Below are positions 23,588 to 35,211 of a DNA stretch of 64,000 bases, one piece after another. The stretch's first letter is position 1. The number at the start of each line of letters is the position of its first letter. Both the position numbers and the translations under genes were made by a program. A model generated the notes under the pieces. It ran no database searches. It saw nothing but the letters and a program-made list of their open reading frames with translations, and was not told the DNA's origin. This stretch comes from Prunus persica. Its lineage: Eukaryota > Streptophyta > Magnoliopsida > Rosales > Rosaceae. Location of the stretch: the NCBI RefSeq assembly GCF_000346465.2, contig NC_034011.1:11155195-11219194 (forward strand). The letters run 5' to 3'.

Positions 23588-24600
23588 CTAGTCTTCATTT
23601 AAATCATAAGGATCATGACTATCAGGGGCATAGTCTGACCATCTGGGCTTTGGCTTTTGACTGAAAGGAAGTTGACTAGGCTGCTGACTGGAGGAAGATT
23701 CAGACCTTGGACTGGCGTCATCACTATCTTCATCATTCATCTGGGTAACTTGGGCAAGGATTTGCTCAGCTAACTCTTTTAACTCTTTCTTTGATTTTCC
23801 TTTGAGAGAAGCATTGGAACTACTGGGGGAAGCATCTTTGATTGGGTGGACTGGAGTCTGAAGGAGTGGAAATTCTGAATTAACTTGGTGAATAATTCGG
23901 TCGACTCCAAATTTATCCCGCCATTTGACAGCAAAATGACGAAATAAAACTCTGGAATCCCAATTAACTTGATAATTCCATTTCATGATCCATGGGACTT
24001 TGTATTTGGCGACATAATGAAGGAGTGTAGGGAAAAACTTTTCTGACTTTGTTAACTTGTGCTTCTAACCAAAGTAATTAACTAATTTCTGGAGATTGAC
24101 TAGAATGATTTCCAAATGAGGCCATGGATATTCCACCATTGGAGGAACTAGAACGGAAACTGAACTTCGAATTTGGCATCAAAATTAATAAACCATGAGT
24201 GGCTGAAATCAGGGTGCTGATGATAAAGAATTGTGTACCAGGCATCAATATAATCACCATAATTATAAGTAAGTCCTGACTGGAGGGGCTTTTAACCATA
24301 AGGATTACGACTCCAAACTTGAGGCATAAGAATTTGGCGTATATAAAGAGAATGGAACATTGTGGCATTTGTTTCTTTATCTTTAATGGGCATAATATCT
24401 ATTGACTGAGTTTCATAAAGAATATCCCTATAGAACTTGATGGACTCGGAAGGATGACTCGAAAAATAATGAAGATTAGGAGGGAAGAACTTCTGGGCAA
24501 TTTTGACTGGGTCACCAAGTTCTTCAAGATAAGACTCGACTGTGAAAAGATGATAATGACTTCGGGTGACATAATTTGACCTTTTAACTGGCTTTGGCTC
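23588..24600 (-). pseudogene. C-terminal region of the viral polyprotein, function unknown
   Basis: Downstream of RNase H the frame continues in pieces (open at 24078-24368 and 23588-23986, with stops between). The last piece is Ser/Glu/Lys-rich and ends at 23588. I recognise no domain. Confidence 0.55.
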
Positions 24601-25240
24601 TACAAAGGAACTGAAGCATGAGGATTAATAACGAAAGGATCATAATTGGAAGTTAATGCTAACTGATAATTAGGGTGCAGAGAAGGTTGACTCAAGGGAT
24701 TAAACCTATTATTTACTGGAATTGAAAAATGACATTGGAAGGGCACAATGTGAGAAGGCGTATTTGGAGAAGATGACTCTTGTTTGATTGACATCAGGGT
24801 AGCTAGGAGGATTCTGGGTTGACTCGGTTGACCATATTGCATTTTTTTGCTTGTCTTTTTCTTTGCTGGACATGATTCTACTTGTTTGTCCTGCAAGAAC
24901 TCTCTTGTAAGAAAATCAGGGATACTGTTTTCACTGCCTCTCAAATATTCTAACTCAATAAAAAACACTCAGAATGGCTTGCCAACATGCAAAAATTTGT
25001 TTACTAGCTATATTTTTAACATTTTTTTCCAAAACATGTTTCGTGGACTTGCAATCAACTCGGACCAAAAAAATCTGATTTAATAAATCATCTTGAAATT
25101 TACTAATGCATAATACTACAGATAAAATTTCCTTTTTAATAGTACTTAAATTAGCTTGAGATTGACTCCAAACTCCATAATGAAAACGAACAATTTGCTC
25201 AGGTGACTCAGGGGAAATTCTTTGCTTTAGCATACCACCG
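24600..25240 (-). pseudogene. RNase H region of the endogenous virus
   Basis: Open segments at 24955-25233 and 24600-24968 contain an RNase H-like core (with a DCKST segment) and the LTREFLQ-type end that follows the caulimovirid RNase H. A stop or frame change separates the two pieces. Confidence 0.65.
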
Positions 25241-25344
25241 TAACCAGACTCAGAAGCATTTGTTTCAACAATTTTAACAGAATTAATTGAAGGAATACCA
25301 AGGCATGGAAGTGACTTAACATGAACTTTGATTTGTTTAACTAT

Positions 25345-26146
25345 TTATGTATGACTCGGAGTCCAAGCAGGAGGATTGCTTTGGAGACGATCAAACAGGG
25401 GCTCACATAACTGTCTTAAATTTTGATAAAAATAAAAAACATAATTCAAGGATCCTAAAAACTGATGTAATTGATTCTTATCAAGGATTTGATCTGGAAA
25501 TTTATCAGCAAACTGGATGACTCTATTGATTGGGCTTATTTGAGACTGTCCAATATTAAAACCTAAAAATCTGACATTGGTTTGAAACAATTTGATTTTC
25601 GTAGCTGAGATAACTAGACCATTTTGTTTGACTATTTGGAGGAATTTATTCAAATGTTTCCAATGTTGCTCAATTGACTCAGAGAAAATCAAGACATCAT
25701 CAATATAAACTATGGAAAATGACTGTATTAATTGAAAATTTCATTCATAATATTCTGGAATTCACTAGGAGCATTTTTAATCCAAAGGGCATGACATTCC
25801 ATTCATAATTACCGAAAGGGGTTACGAAGGCAGTTTTATATCTATCTGATTCTTTGATTTGAATTTGCCAGAAATCACTTTTCATATCAAATTTACTAAA
25901 GATAACTGCTTTTTCTAATCTATTAACTAAATCTCTTTTGTTAGGGATTGGATACCTAATCCACTCAAGTACTGCATTAAGGGGCTTGTAATTTATTACT
26001 AGGCGAAGGGCTCCTCTTTCTAATTCTGCATTTTTCTGAACATAAAAGGCTGGGCATGACCAAGGTGACTTGCTTCTTCTAACGATTCTGTTTTGGACTA
26101 ACTCGGTGACTTCCTGTTTACATAATTCCATTAACTCTTGACTCAT
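25345..26146 (-). pseudogene. Reverse transcriptase of the endogenous virus
   Basis: The open segment 25745-26146 carries the finger and palm start of a caulimovirid RT, recognisable from FDMKS.FWQI and the later MPFGL block. The segment 25345-25692 carries the connection domain after the catalytic centre. The two are separated by a stop/frame change near 25740. The YxDD box falls in the short broken part between them, so the enzyme is not encodable as it stands. Confidence 0.82.
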
Positions 26147-26479
26147 CTGGATTGGACGGGCTTTAGTGGGAATATTCTTTTCACTAAATGTTTTAACATA
26201 AGGTAAAGTAACTACAGGTTGCTTTCGGTACCAAAAGGCATTAGGTAAATCAGAACAAACTTCATTTTTTAACTTTTCTTCAAACGTAATTATTTGAGAC
26301 TAAAGTGACTTGTCGGCTAACTGTTGTTCGACTCTCTTGAATTTAATTTAATTTTTAAGAAAATTAACTTGTTTTGTTTTATTCTGAATTAATTTAACTG
26401 ATTTAGAAACTGCTGACTTTTGTAGTGACTTGAGACAGTGTAACTCTGATTTGGTTAAGAACTCAAATTTAACTCTTTC

Positions 26480-26790
26480 ACCTAGGTGACTAGACGTAAC
26501 TCCATCATATTCTACTTGGAAGGGGTAAAGTAGAGAGATAAAGGGTAAACCTAAAATAACTTCATCTGTGATATTTTGAATTAAAACAAAAGATGTTTTA
26601 AAGCATATTTTGTTTTGACATACATGGGCTTTGGGAAATTCATAATTTAACTTTAAAGCTTTTTCGGATGCTGTTCCTAAAACTTCTTTTGACTTTTTGT
26701 AAAACTGGGTTGGAACTAGACCTTCTTGAATACAATTTAAATCGGCTCCTGAATTAAATAAAGCAATTGTGTTTAGTTCAAATTCATTAA
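26480..26790 (-). pseudogene. Retropepsin-like aspartic protease of the endogenous virus
   Basis: Near 26740-26762 the minus strand reads a protease active-site block in which the expected catalytic Asp triplet is an Asn codon, so the block reads NSGA. The surrounding frame is interrupted. The position upstream of RT fits caulimovirid gene order. Confidence 0.6.
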
Positions 26791-27464
26791 TAAAAATACT
26801 AACTTGGGAATACCATTTTCTAAAATCAATCTGCTTAATTAATTTGATGACTTTGTTACTTTTGTTACTATCGGAAGACTCAGGTTCAGACTCGAAACTA
26901 GGTTTACCAAAAGGATTACTAGACTCTGCTTTGGATTCTAATAATTTAATTAAATCTTTTTTTATTTCGTAATTCTCAGTTTGTAATTTTTGACTATCTT
27001 GTCTTAAACATAAAATTTCCTTTTTAATTGTTTTAACTTCTAACTAGAGATCCTGAAGGGTGACTTCGTTTTTTCTATTAAACTGTTCTAGGGTAGTATT
27101 GAGACTAATAGTAGGGACTTGGCTAGGACTGGGGTCTTCTTGACTTATGACTTTCCTGAGTTTTCTTAAATAATCAGCTTTTAATTTTGGATTTTCTATT
27201 TTACTGATTAAATCAATTAATAATTCCTCTTGTTCTTCTTGCTTCTTCTTGCTTAGTTAAGACACCAATTGATTTACTTAAGATTTTGCAACACTTATCT
27301 TTACAACCTACCTGGACCCTTGGTGAACTGGACTGGGAACTTTCTGAACTGTAATTAACACAGCTGGCTGAAGACATAGGATCTGACTCAGTATCTACTA
27401 ACTCAAGGACTTTAATTAAATTGGCTTCATCTTCCGATTTTAACTTTAACTGTTTAATTGTCTC

Positions 27465-29052
27465 TGTTCACCCGTTTTGTGTTTACTCCTGAGATGGAAG
27501 GGCGAAGTTCCCCACTGGCTTGGAGACCATTTATTGGTCGACAAGTTAGCTTTCTTTGATGTGTGAGCGTGCGACTGCTAGCAATGTAAATCCTAGCAGA
27601 CTTCTTTTTAGAGTAGATAACTTGCGCCCCAAGTTACTGACTTCTAAAACAAATGATTGTGAATTTGGGTGAGGAATATCTCCCAAGTAAGTTCTTTCCT
27701 TGCCTCAGACTGGTGAGGACTTTCATAATTTATCTCAGTATCAAATGGCTGTTCTGGCCAGAAATATTCGATAGAAGTTGGGCTGTTTTAGGCAGAACTG
27801 CCTTTTACAAAATAATAAATATGCATATCAACGCTAGGAAGGTTAAAAGATGGTCGGAACTCCGTTTCTGCTTGGATGGAAGGCTCTGGTTTGGGCTGGA
27901 CTGGACGCGCCTGGGCCGGTCCGTACTGCTTCGTGATTTCAGATGCTAGGCTGAGCTATAAATCGATACCAAAGTTCGATTTTGGCAGAGCTTTATGTTT
28001 GCTTCACGCTTCGTGAGGCCTTTGAGTGGGCAGAATTGCAGCTTCTTCAGTTTGAAGGGGCAGAAGTGGCTATTCTCGAGGGTTTGGTAGGCTAGGGATT
28101 GCACTACGAGCGTTGTTCTGCTTGAGCAGGACTCTTCATAAGTTCGCTGAGGTCTCCATATTTGTGAAAACTCAAACTCTGCTTGCCTTGGCCTTTGCTG
28201 AACCAAATTTGTAACGAGAGAGATCTCGTTTTAGAAGACTTACTTTCTAAGTCTGAACTTTGGAATTCTGATCTAAAGCTGGTTTCTCTTGGAATCCAAG
28301 TGAACTTTTGGTTGTTTTCTTGTTGTTGTTTTTTGATTGATTGATGAATTGAGTGTCCTTCTTCCTTGCTTATTTCTGTTTTTTATAAGAGACCCTCTTA
28401 GGGAGGTGGTTTTTGTTTAAATTTTAATAATTGGCGGTAAAAAGATCTCCTATAATGTAAAGTAAAAGGGATTTTATCAATCATGGCAGATAGGCTCTCA
28501 GTAGTCACCTCCTAAGCAGTCCCTTCCCTGGTTTCCTGGGTGGCAGCTTTCTATTTCAACCACCGCCACCGTCTGTGTGGGCTAAATGTTATGGCGGTTG
28601 GTTTTCTTTTGTATTTTCTGAACAACTCCTTGTTTCCCGTTCTAACTTAGAAAGCGTGACCCGTGAATTCTTTGGAAGATGGTGTATTGATTTGGAGAAA
28701 AATCTCGAACACAGATGGGTTTTGATCTTCTGTTGGCAGTGTTTCAGAGATGTCCCTCTCACATTTTAAACTTAGTTGGAATTGCTGACTTTTCAAAGCT
28801 GAGGTAGTCACGTGGGTGTGTTTTTAATCCCTTGGGTTTGAACCTAACAAAATTTATGGGCTGATCCTTGAAGCCCAAATGACAGTTTCCACGTTGGTCT
28901 TTCTTGGGCTGGGGCTTTGTTTTCGACATCCTGGCGCGAAGCCCAACCTGTCTGGATCCTAATCTTGTTATCCTCAAGTTTTCGAGCTGGGCAAGTAATT
29001 TTACCATGGGCCTGTCTTTTGAACTTTGGCGTGCTGTTTTTAGGCCCAAACA
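27465..29052 (-). repeat. 3' LTR of the Tat element
   Basis: 1,588 bp. On the minus strand it begins TGTTTGGGCC at 29052, directly after a polypurine tract (rc of 29053-29066, ACTTAGGGGGCAT). Confidence 0.93.
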
Positions 29053-29066
29053 ATGCCCCCTAAGTC
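29053..29066 (-). promoter_or_regulatory. Polypurine tract of the Tat element
   Basis: Minus-strand GACTTAGGGGGCAT lies directly beside the 3' LTR, which is the plus-strand DNA priming site in LTR retrotransposons. Confidence 0.75.
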
Positions 29067-29413
29067 TGAATCATTTTGGAACGGTTTCAGACTTAATGTT
29101 TTTGCCATTAATTCGCGCGCCAGTCTTTTCCGTTTTTTAGCCCACGTCTGCCACGTCCTCCTACTACGAACTGGAGTTCGTGGGAAAACGGCTAGTTATT
29201 AGCTAGTTACTAGCTAATAATCATCAAGTGCCGTTCCATCTTCTTCTTCCCACGTTTTCGAGCTTCTCTTTTAAAAGGAATTCAAATCCACCGCTTCTGA
29301 AAACCTAGCCCTTCCAACTCCGTTCCTCCAAGCTTTTCTTCGGGATTTCCATTGTTTCCTTCGGACCTCTCTTTTCTTTTTTACTCTCTCTCTGCTTCTT
29401 CCCTCGAATCAGA

Positions 29414-32400
29414 AATGTCTTCCCAAGGTCTCGTGCTCAGTCTTCTTCAGCTCCAGTTCCTCCCGATTACATTACTGGGACCGGGATTGATGCTCATGCG
29501 ATAGAAGTCAGGAGCAAGCTTCATCCCTTTGCCCAAAAGAACCTGGACGAGAATGTCCTTCATTTGTTCGAGAACACCCTGGTGTTAGGGCCTCACTGGT
29601 TTGGTCCTGTTCCAGCCGAGATGGCAGAATTGCTGAAAAAGGATGCTGAGGCTCCTTTGTGCTTTGAGAGTACTTCTGCCCTGGCTTCTTATTCTTGGTT
29701 TAGCAAGAATTTGAGCCGATCTTTCCCGTCTAGCGAGGTGAGGAACAGTCCGGTCAAATGGGCAGACTGGATTGACAGACTTCTCTCGAGATATGGGGTC
29801 ACTGGAGGAGAGCCGGGATTTATGATGCCATTCTCCTGTCCAAGCAGTTGATTAACAGAGATGAGAACCTGCTTGCCGCTGCTTTGTGCTTTTGGAATTC
29901 TGCTAGCAACACATTTGATTTCCGTGTGGGTCCTATGGCCCCAACCCTGCTGGATATGGCCCAGATCTTTGGGTTCAGGCCCCATGGTAGGCCCGTTGAT
30001 GCTGTTGGAGATTATCACAGGCGGAAAAACCAAGAGAAAGTGGCCACTCTTTTCACTATCTCTTCAACCACGATCAATCAGAACTGCTCGTTCTCCAATT
30101 ATCTGAAGAAATTTAGTGCTGAGAAGGACAAGGATCAGCAACACATGTTGTTCCTTCTGTATTGGCTGAACCGGTTCGTTTTCCCCAATCGGTCTTCTGC
30201 AGTTCTGCTTGAGTACAGACATCTGGCAGAAGCACTTCACAATCACACTGATGTGGGGCTTGGGCCTACAGTTCTGGCTCACCTTTTCAAGAATCTGCAC
30301 ACTGCCACCCTAGAGAATCCACTGAACCTGTCGGCCCCTGGCGCATTCTGAATGATCCAGATCTGGCTGCAGGTTTATTTTCCAGAGCTAAGGTTCCCAG
30401 ACATAGTTCTGCCTGAAGACCAAGTCCTGGCCCTTCCTCTGATATCGGCAGAAGTGCCCAAGCGTTCTATTGAGGAGTACTTGATGTTCTTCAGGCTTTG
30501 TACAAAAAGGTCGGCAGCTCAGTGGCAAGTGGTGATCAGAAGGACCTATCCTTGGTTCCAGACCGGATTTCGATTGTTCGAGAAGGAGCCAGAAGACGAG
30601 GCTGCCAGAACAGACTTCAGGAGGAAATTTCTGAGCATTACTCCGCCCAGAGATCTACCCCACGGTGGTGGCAAACCTCCAAATTATCATCTGGGAGCAG
30701 AAGTCTATCATCCCAACTTCTGTGCAAGGTAGCTTGGCTGTCCTCAGCTCATTCCGCTGAAATCGTATCGGAGTTGCAATCGGGCCTCCTCTTAGAGGGA
30801 TGCAGATGATCTGGAGGTGCACAAGGATGCCTGGTATGCAGTGAACAAAATCAACAACAGCACGGATGCCCTCTATCCCTCGTGGGAGCTGAATTCCTGC
30901 AGTTCCGCTGACTTTGACGCCTGGTGGAAAGCCAGATTCCAAGGTCTGCCTGCTTCTGTCACTGCCCTCAAGGTGCTTTTTGATGGTTGGGAAAACTGGC
31001 TCATTTTTGCGGATGGGGACGCCAAAACGCACATGATCCAGACCATCAAAGACATCAATGCACAAATCATAGGAGGTAGATTTCTGATTCTGTCTGGGAT
31101 TTGTTCTGTCTTGATGATTGATTTCTAATGTCTGTTCTGCCTATATCAGATCCTTCTCTGACAACCAACGTAGGTAGGCAGTCTGTTCAGGCTGGAGAAG
31201 TGATCGGTAAGTTTCCTTTTAATTTGTTTCTTCTGTCTTTTCCTGCTGGATTGGTTTCTAATCTCTAACTTCCTGGTGCAGTCTCTTCTGTTATTGCCGC
31301 CGGGGACTTGGAGCTTCCTTCTACAGATGAAGAAGATGAGGTTCAGGTAGAACAAACCCCTACCGAGGCCACTCTTTCTGGCAGAAGAAAAAGAAAAGGA
31401 CCTGCCCCTCCTCCGGACAATACCACGCGGCCTGGCATTTCAGTTAAGCTCGTGATGTTCCAGCTATTCCTTTCAAATTTATTCTGACTTGCCTTCTTTT
31501 TTCTAATCTTTGCTTTTTGTTCTGTCCAGCTACAAGTCCTTCCCCTCCTCCTACTAAGTTGAAAAAACTTAAAAAGAGGAGTGAAGTGGAGTATGTTGCC
31601 ACAGAAGAAACCGCAGCAGTCCCTACCACTACTTCTGGGACGGATGAGCTGCGAGAGGCTTTTGAGGAGATGGAGCAGGAAAAAGAGCTGGAAGAGTTGG
31701 AAGGAGTGCCTCAGGAAAAAGCAGCAATGGTGGAAGAAGAGGTGAGTTTCATTTCTGTGATTTGAATCAGTTCCCCTTTCGCCCCATTCCTTCTGTTCTG
31801 ACCCCTGTTCTGTAGGAGGAGATCCCTGCTGAGGTGATTGCAGAGAGCATTGCTTTGGCGCAGAAGCAACAAGGGGGTCCAAGGGCTGAGCTGACTAGCT
31901 CAGAACTGACCCTATTTGAGGATGCTGAGGCAGAGCACTCTACTGCCGCTCCAGCGGCTGAGGATCAGGCGGAGCGGTCTGCATCAGAGCTTGTGGATCA
32001 GGCAGAACTATCTGTTGTAGTCCCAGAGGCTGAGGTGGAAACAACTGCTGCTGTTCCTGTGGTTGTGGTAATTTTTCTCCTTATCTGTCCATATTTTCCT
32101 GCAATTTTGCTTTGTTCTCCCTTTTTAACTGTTGTAGCCTTTCTAAGTAGAAGTGCCTAAAGCCGTTGGTGCCCTGGCAGCGGTGACCAGCCCCCTGAAG
32201 CCTCCTATTGTTGTTGTAAGCTTTTATAACTTTTAGGCCCCTTGTTTTCCATTTTCTGCCTGGTCTTAATTTATGCTTTCTTCTACAGATGCCTATTCAT
32301 TCCTTTCTAGGATCATCTACCACGGCTTCTTTTGCTGATCCAGAACTGGAGGAGTTTGAAGCCATGGATCTGGATGCTCAATTGGATAGGTTGGAGAAAC

Positions 32401-32993
32401 TCAGCTCTCCTCCAGGCAGGGCAAAATCTAGGGCAGTGGTGGAGGCCATGGAGAGATTGAAAATCTGGCAATCCACTGAGTTGGAGCTTGACCAAGATAA
32501 GGAAGCCTTTGATCAGCTGATGAAGGACTTGGACCTGCTACACAGACAGAACATGGCTCCGAAGCCGATTCTTGAGATGGGCCTAAGCTTGGCCAGAGAT
32601 GTGATCAACTTGCATGATCGTTATGAGGATCTTAGGCCCACCTTCAAGACTTTTGAGTTCTACAAGGCCACTCATGAAGCCAACCTGGCTGATTTTGCAA
32701 AGCAGAAAGCAGAACTGGACCAGATGGTGGTAGGATACAAGGAAGCCAGGGTTACCGCAGACAAGCTGGAGAAGCAAATTGAAGAGCTCCAAAAATAACT
32801 GGCAGAGTGCAGGGAGGTGCAGAGCAGGCTTGGGGCTGGACTGAGTTCTAAGACCAAGGCTACCTTCCTTGTGCAAAGCATGGTTGCAGCTTCCAGGCCA
32901 GCCTTGGAAATTGCAGAGGCTTCAATTCACCAGGGGGTGCTGCTCCAGAAAGAACTCTCTGTCAAGAAGGCGAAACCTGCAGGAAACCCTTAG
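29414..32993 (+). pseudogene. Antisense seven-exon gene in the Tat element: plant mobile domain plus coiled coil
   Basis: This gene runs opposite to gag-pol. Exon 1 (29414-31075) encodes a plant mobile domain (PMD, 'aminotransferase-like'), with blocks LLAAALCFWNSASNTFDFR and MAPTLLDMAQIFGFRP near 29870-29990. Six GT-AG introns can be read: 31076-31149, 31207-31281, about 31441-31529, 31742-31815, 32068-32137 and 32216-32288. The middle exons are Glu/Pro/Ala-rich and low complexity. The last exon (32289-32993) encodes a coiled coil. Breaks: a frame problem near 29430 and another near 29815, TGA at 30349-30351, two TAG codons in 30730-30810, and TAA at 32796-32798. PMD proteins are known both as host silencing-related factors (MAIN/MAIL1) and in transposons. 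The role here is unknown. The splice sites look intact, so a transcript may still be made. Confidence 0.8.
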
Positions 32994-33223
32994 AAAACTA
33001 GGGTTTTAGTCTTTTCTAATTTTAGTTTCTTTATTGTTTGAGTAATTTGCCGCGAGGGTGGCTATTTTTTATATAAGCTTATTTATTTGTTGCCCTTAAA
33101 TAGCATTTTACTACTTTTCATTTACTCTTGATGCAACAACCGGACACAGTATTGAAAGTAAAAACAAAATAACTTTAAAGCAAAAATAGATCCAAACAAA
33201 ATTTTTCAAAAAACGAAAAAGGG

Positions 33224-34303
33224 TCAGTCTTGTTCCTTTTCTATCCCAGGGTCTGTCTGTACAGCCTGCGAATCCCACATGGTTCGATAGAATTTCTTTA
33301 ACCATTTGCCATTGATTGGGGCAGTATGAATAACTCCATCTCGGTCCTGCAACCTATATGCCCCCATTCCGAGGATCTGGTTAATTATAAAAGGGCCTTC
33401 CCATGTAGGTGACCATTTCCCATATCCAGCTATGTGTGCTCCAAGGGGCAGAATTGCCTTCCAGACTATTTCTCCCTCTTCAAAACTCTTGTTTCTGACT
33501 CTTTTGTTGTAGGCCCTCGACATAGCCTGTTGTCCTGCTAAGAGTTTGTTGAGGGTGTCAATCCTACTTGCATCCAATTCTTCCAATTCCAGCAACATGG
33601 CTTGAGAGTAGTCTTCTCCAGTGAGACCGTGCTGGTGAGCAATTCTAAGAGACTGGACTGCTATCTCCATGGGAAGAATTGCATCATGGCCGTAGGTTAG
33701 CGCATAGGGGGTCATGCTAGTTGCTTCTTTTTTTGAAGTTCTGTATGCCCACAAAGTCTCTGATAACTTCTCATGCCACTGCTTTGGATTCTTCTCCAGC
33801 ATCTTTCTGATGATATTGATAATCACCTTGTTACTTGATTCTGCCTATCCATTAGCTTGAGCATAGTAAGGAGTAGATTGAAGCAGTTTGAACTTGAATG
33901 TTTCTGCCATATCTAGCATATCCCTAGATATGAAAGAAGAACCCCTATCCGTTGTGACTGATTCTGGAATGCCAAACCTTTGTATGATCTGTTCTTCTAT
34001 AAAGGTGATGATCTCTTGAGATGTTGTGGTTTTTACTGGCTTGGCCTCTACCCACTTGGTGAAATGGTCTGTGGCAACAATAATAAAACAGTGCTGCTGG
34101 CTGCTGGCTGGATAGATTTTGTCAATGAGATCCATTGCCCATCCCCTAAAAGGCCATGGTTTTACCACTGGATTCATGGAAACCGAAGGAGCCTGCTGGA
34201 TTGGGGCGTGCCTTTGACAGGCTTCACATCCCTTGGAATAGTCGATGCAATCCTTCATCATGGTTGGCCAGAAGTAGCCATACCTTCTGATTAACCAACA
34301 CAT
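33224..34303 (-). pseudogene. Integrase of the Tat element
   Basis: The minus-strand segment 34303-33845 has the end of the zinc-binding region (CxxCQRH) and the core, with WAMDLIDKI and TTDRGSSF giving the two catalytic Asp. TAG at 33845-33847 interrupts the block carrying the catalytic Glu (AESSNK). The segment 33826-33224 continues with the C-terminal part (YKKRVRN-like, GxYRLQDRDG) and stops at 33224. No chromodomain is visible, as expected for Tat elements. Confidence 0.88.
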
Positions 34304-35211
34304 CTTTCTTCCCCTTGGTGAGCTCCACAGATCCCCTCATGGGTTTCTCCCATGACTTTCATATATTCTGTCTTCCCGAGGCACCTTAATAGCACCTCAT
34401 CCTTACTTTTTCGGACCAAATCTTCATTCCACATGAGGTAGTTTGTAGCCATGATTCTGACTCTTTTCTTAGAGGGCAGAGTGGGATACTGTAAGTAAGT
34501 CATGATAGGCTCCCTCCAATCATCTTCAGTGATTAAGGCAGAATTGACTTCTATCTCCATCCCTCTAGTCAAAACAGATGGCAGACTTTTCCTTCCTATC
34601 TTGATGATCCTCTGGACGCAGTCTTCGGGCATTTGTATGCCTGATGCCACCTGAGCCAGTTCATTGGCTGCAAAGTTTTCCTCCCTTGGGATGTGTTCCC
34701 AAGTAGCTTCTCTAAATTCTGTCAATAGATTTCTAGCCGCTACTAGATATACAGCCATAGAAGGATTTAGACACTTGTACTCTCCAGCAATCTGTTTTAG
34801 GACAAGCATGGAATCTCCCAAGATCTCCACGGATTGGATTCCTAATTCTACCAACATCTCAAGCCCTATAATCAAAGCTTCATACTCGGCCCTGTTGTTG
34901 GTGCACTGAAAATCTAACTGGAAGGAATAGCAATGTCTGACCCCCAATGGTTCTTCCAGAACAATCCCGGCTCCTGAAGCCTTATCTGTCTTTGATCCAT
35001 CAAAATATAGTTTCCAAGGTGTGAGATGAATCGAATAGATTGGATTGTTAAAGCAAACATGAGCTCTAGTTAGCAGATCCGCATTTGCTATGTCCAAAGA
35101 GTCCATGTTTTCAATTTCCTCTCTTGGGTGATCTGCTAGGAAGTCTGCCACAGCTTGCCCTTTGACAGCTTTCTGGGGGACATACCTGAAGGTGAATTCT
35201 GTCAAAGCCAA
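34291..35211 (-). CDS. Second (archaeal-type) RNase H domain of the Tat element
   Basis: An uninterrupted 306-codon segment of pol. LYFDGSKTDKASGAGIVL, NNRAEYEAL and GDSMLV give the Asp, Glu and Asp of an RNase H active site, followed by HIPREENFAANELA. It comes after the RT-linked RNase H and before integrase. The duplicated RNase H is characteristic of the Tat lineage. The segment start reflects an interruption at about 35212 and is not a real initiation codon. Confidence 0.85.
   Translation of the reverse strand: MALTEFTFRYVPQKAVKGQAVADFLADHPREEIENMDSLDIANADLLTRAHVCFNNPIYSIHLTPWKLYFDGSKTDKASGAGIVLEEPLGVRHCYSFQLDFQCTNNRAEYEALIIGLEMLVELGIQSVEILGDSMLVLKQIAGEYKCLNPSMAVYLVAARNLLTEFREATWEHIPREENFAANELAQVASGIQMPEDCVQRIIKIGRKSLPSVLTRGMEIEVNSALITEDDWREPIMTYLQYPTLPSKKRVRIMATNYLMWNEDLVRKSKDEVLLRCLGKTEYMKVMGETHEGICGAHQGEERCVG

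Noticed and set aside
23588..26146. RT region as a second gypsy retrotransposon
   Set aside because: There is no LTR with TG...CA at its ends, there is no integrase, the primer site is tRNA-Met type at a leader repeat, and the RT motifs are of caulimovirid type. A pararetrovirus fits better.
27653..27949. Plus-strand ORF conserved at 40725-41021
   Set aside because: Its conservation is due to the two LTRs being copies. It has no recognisable domain.
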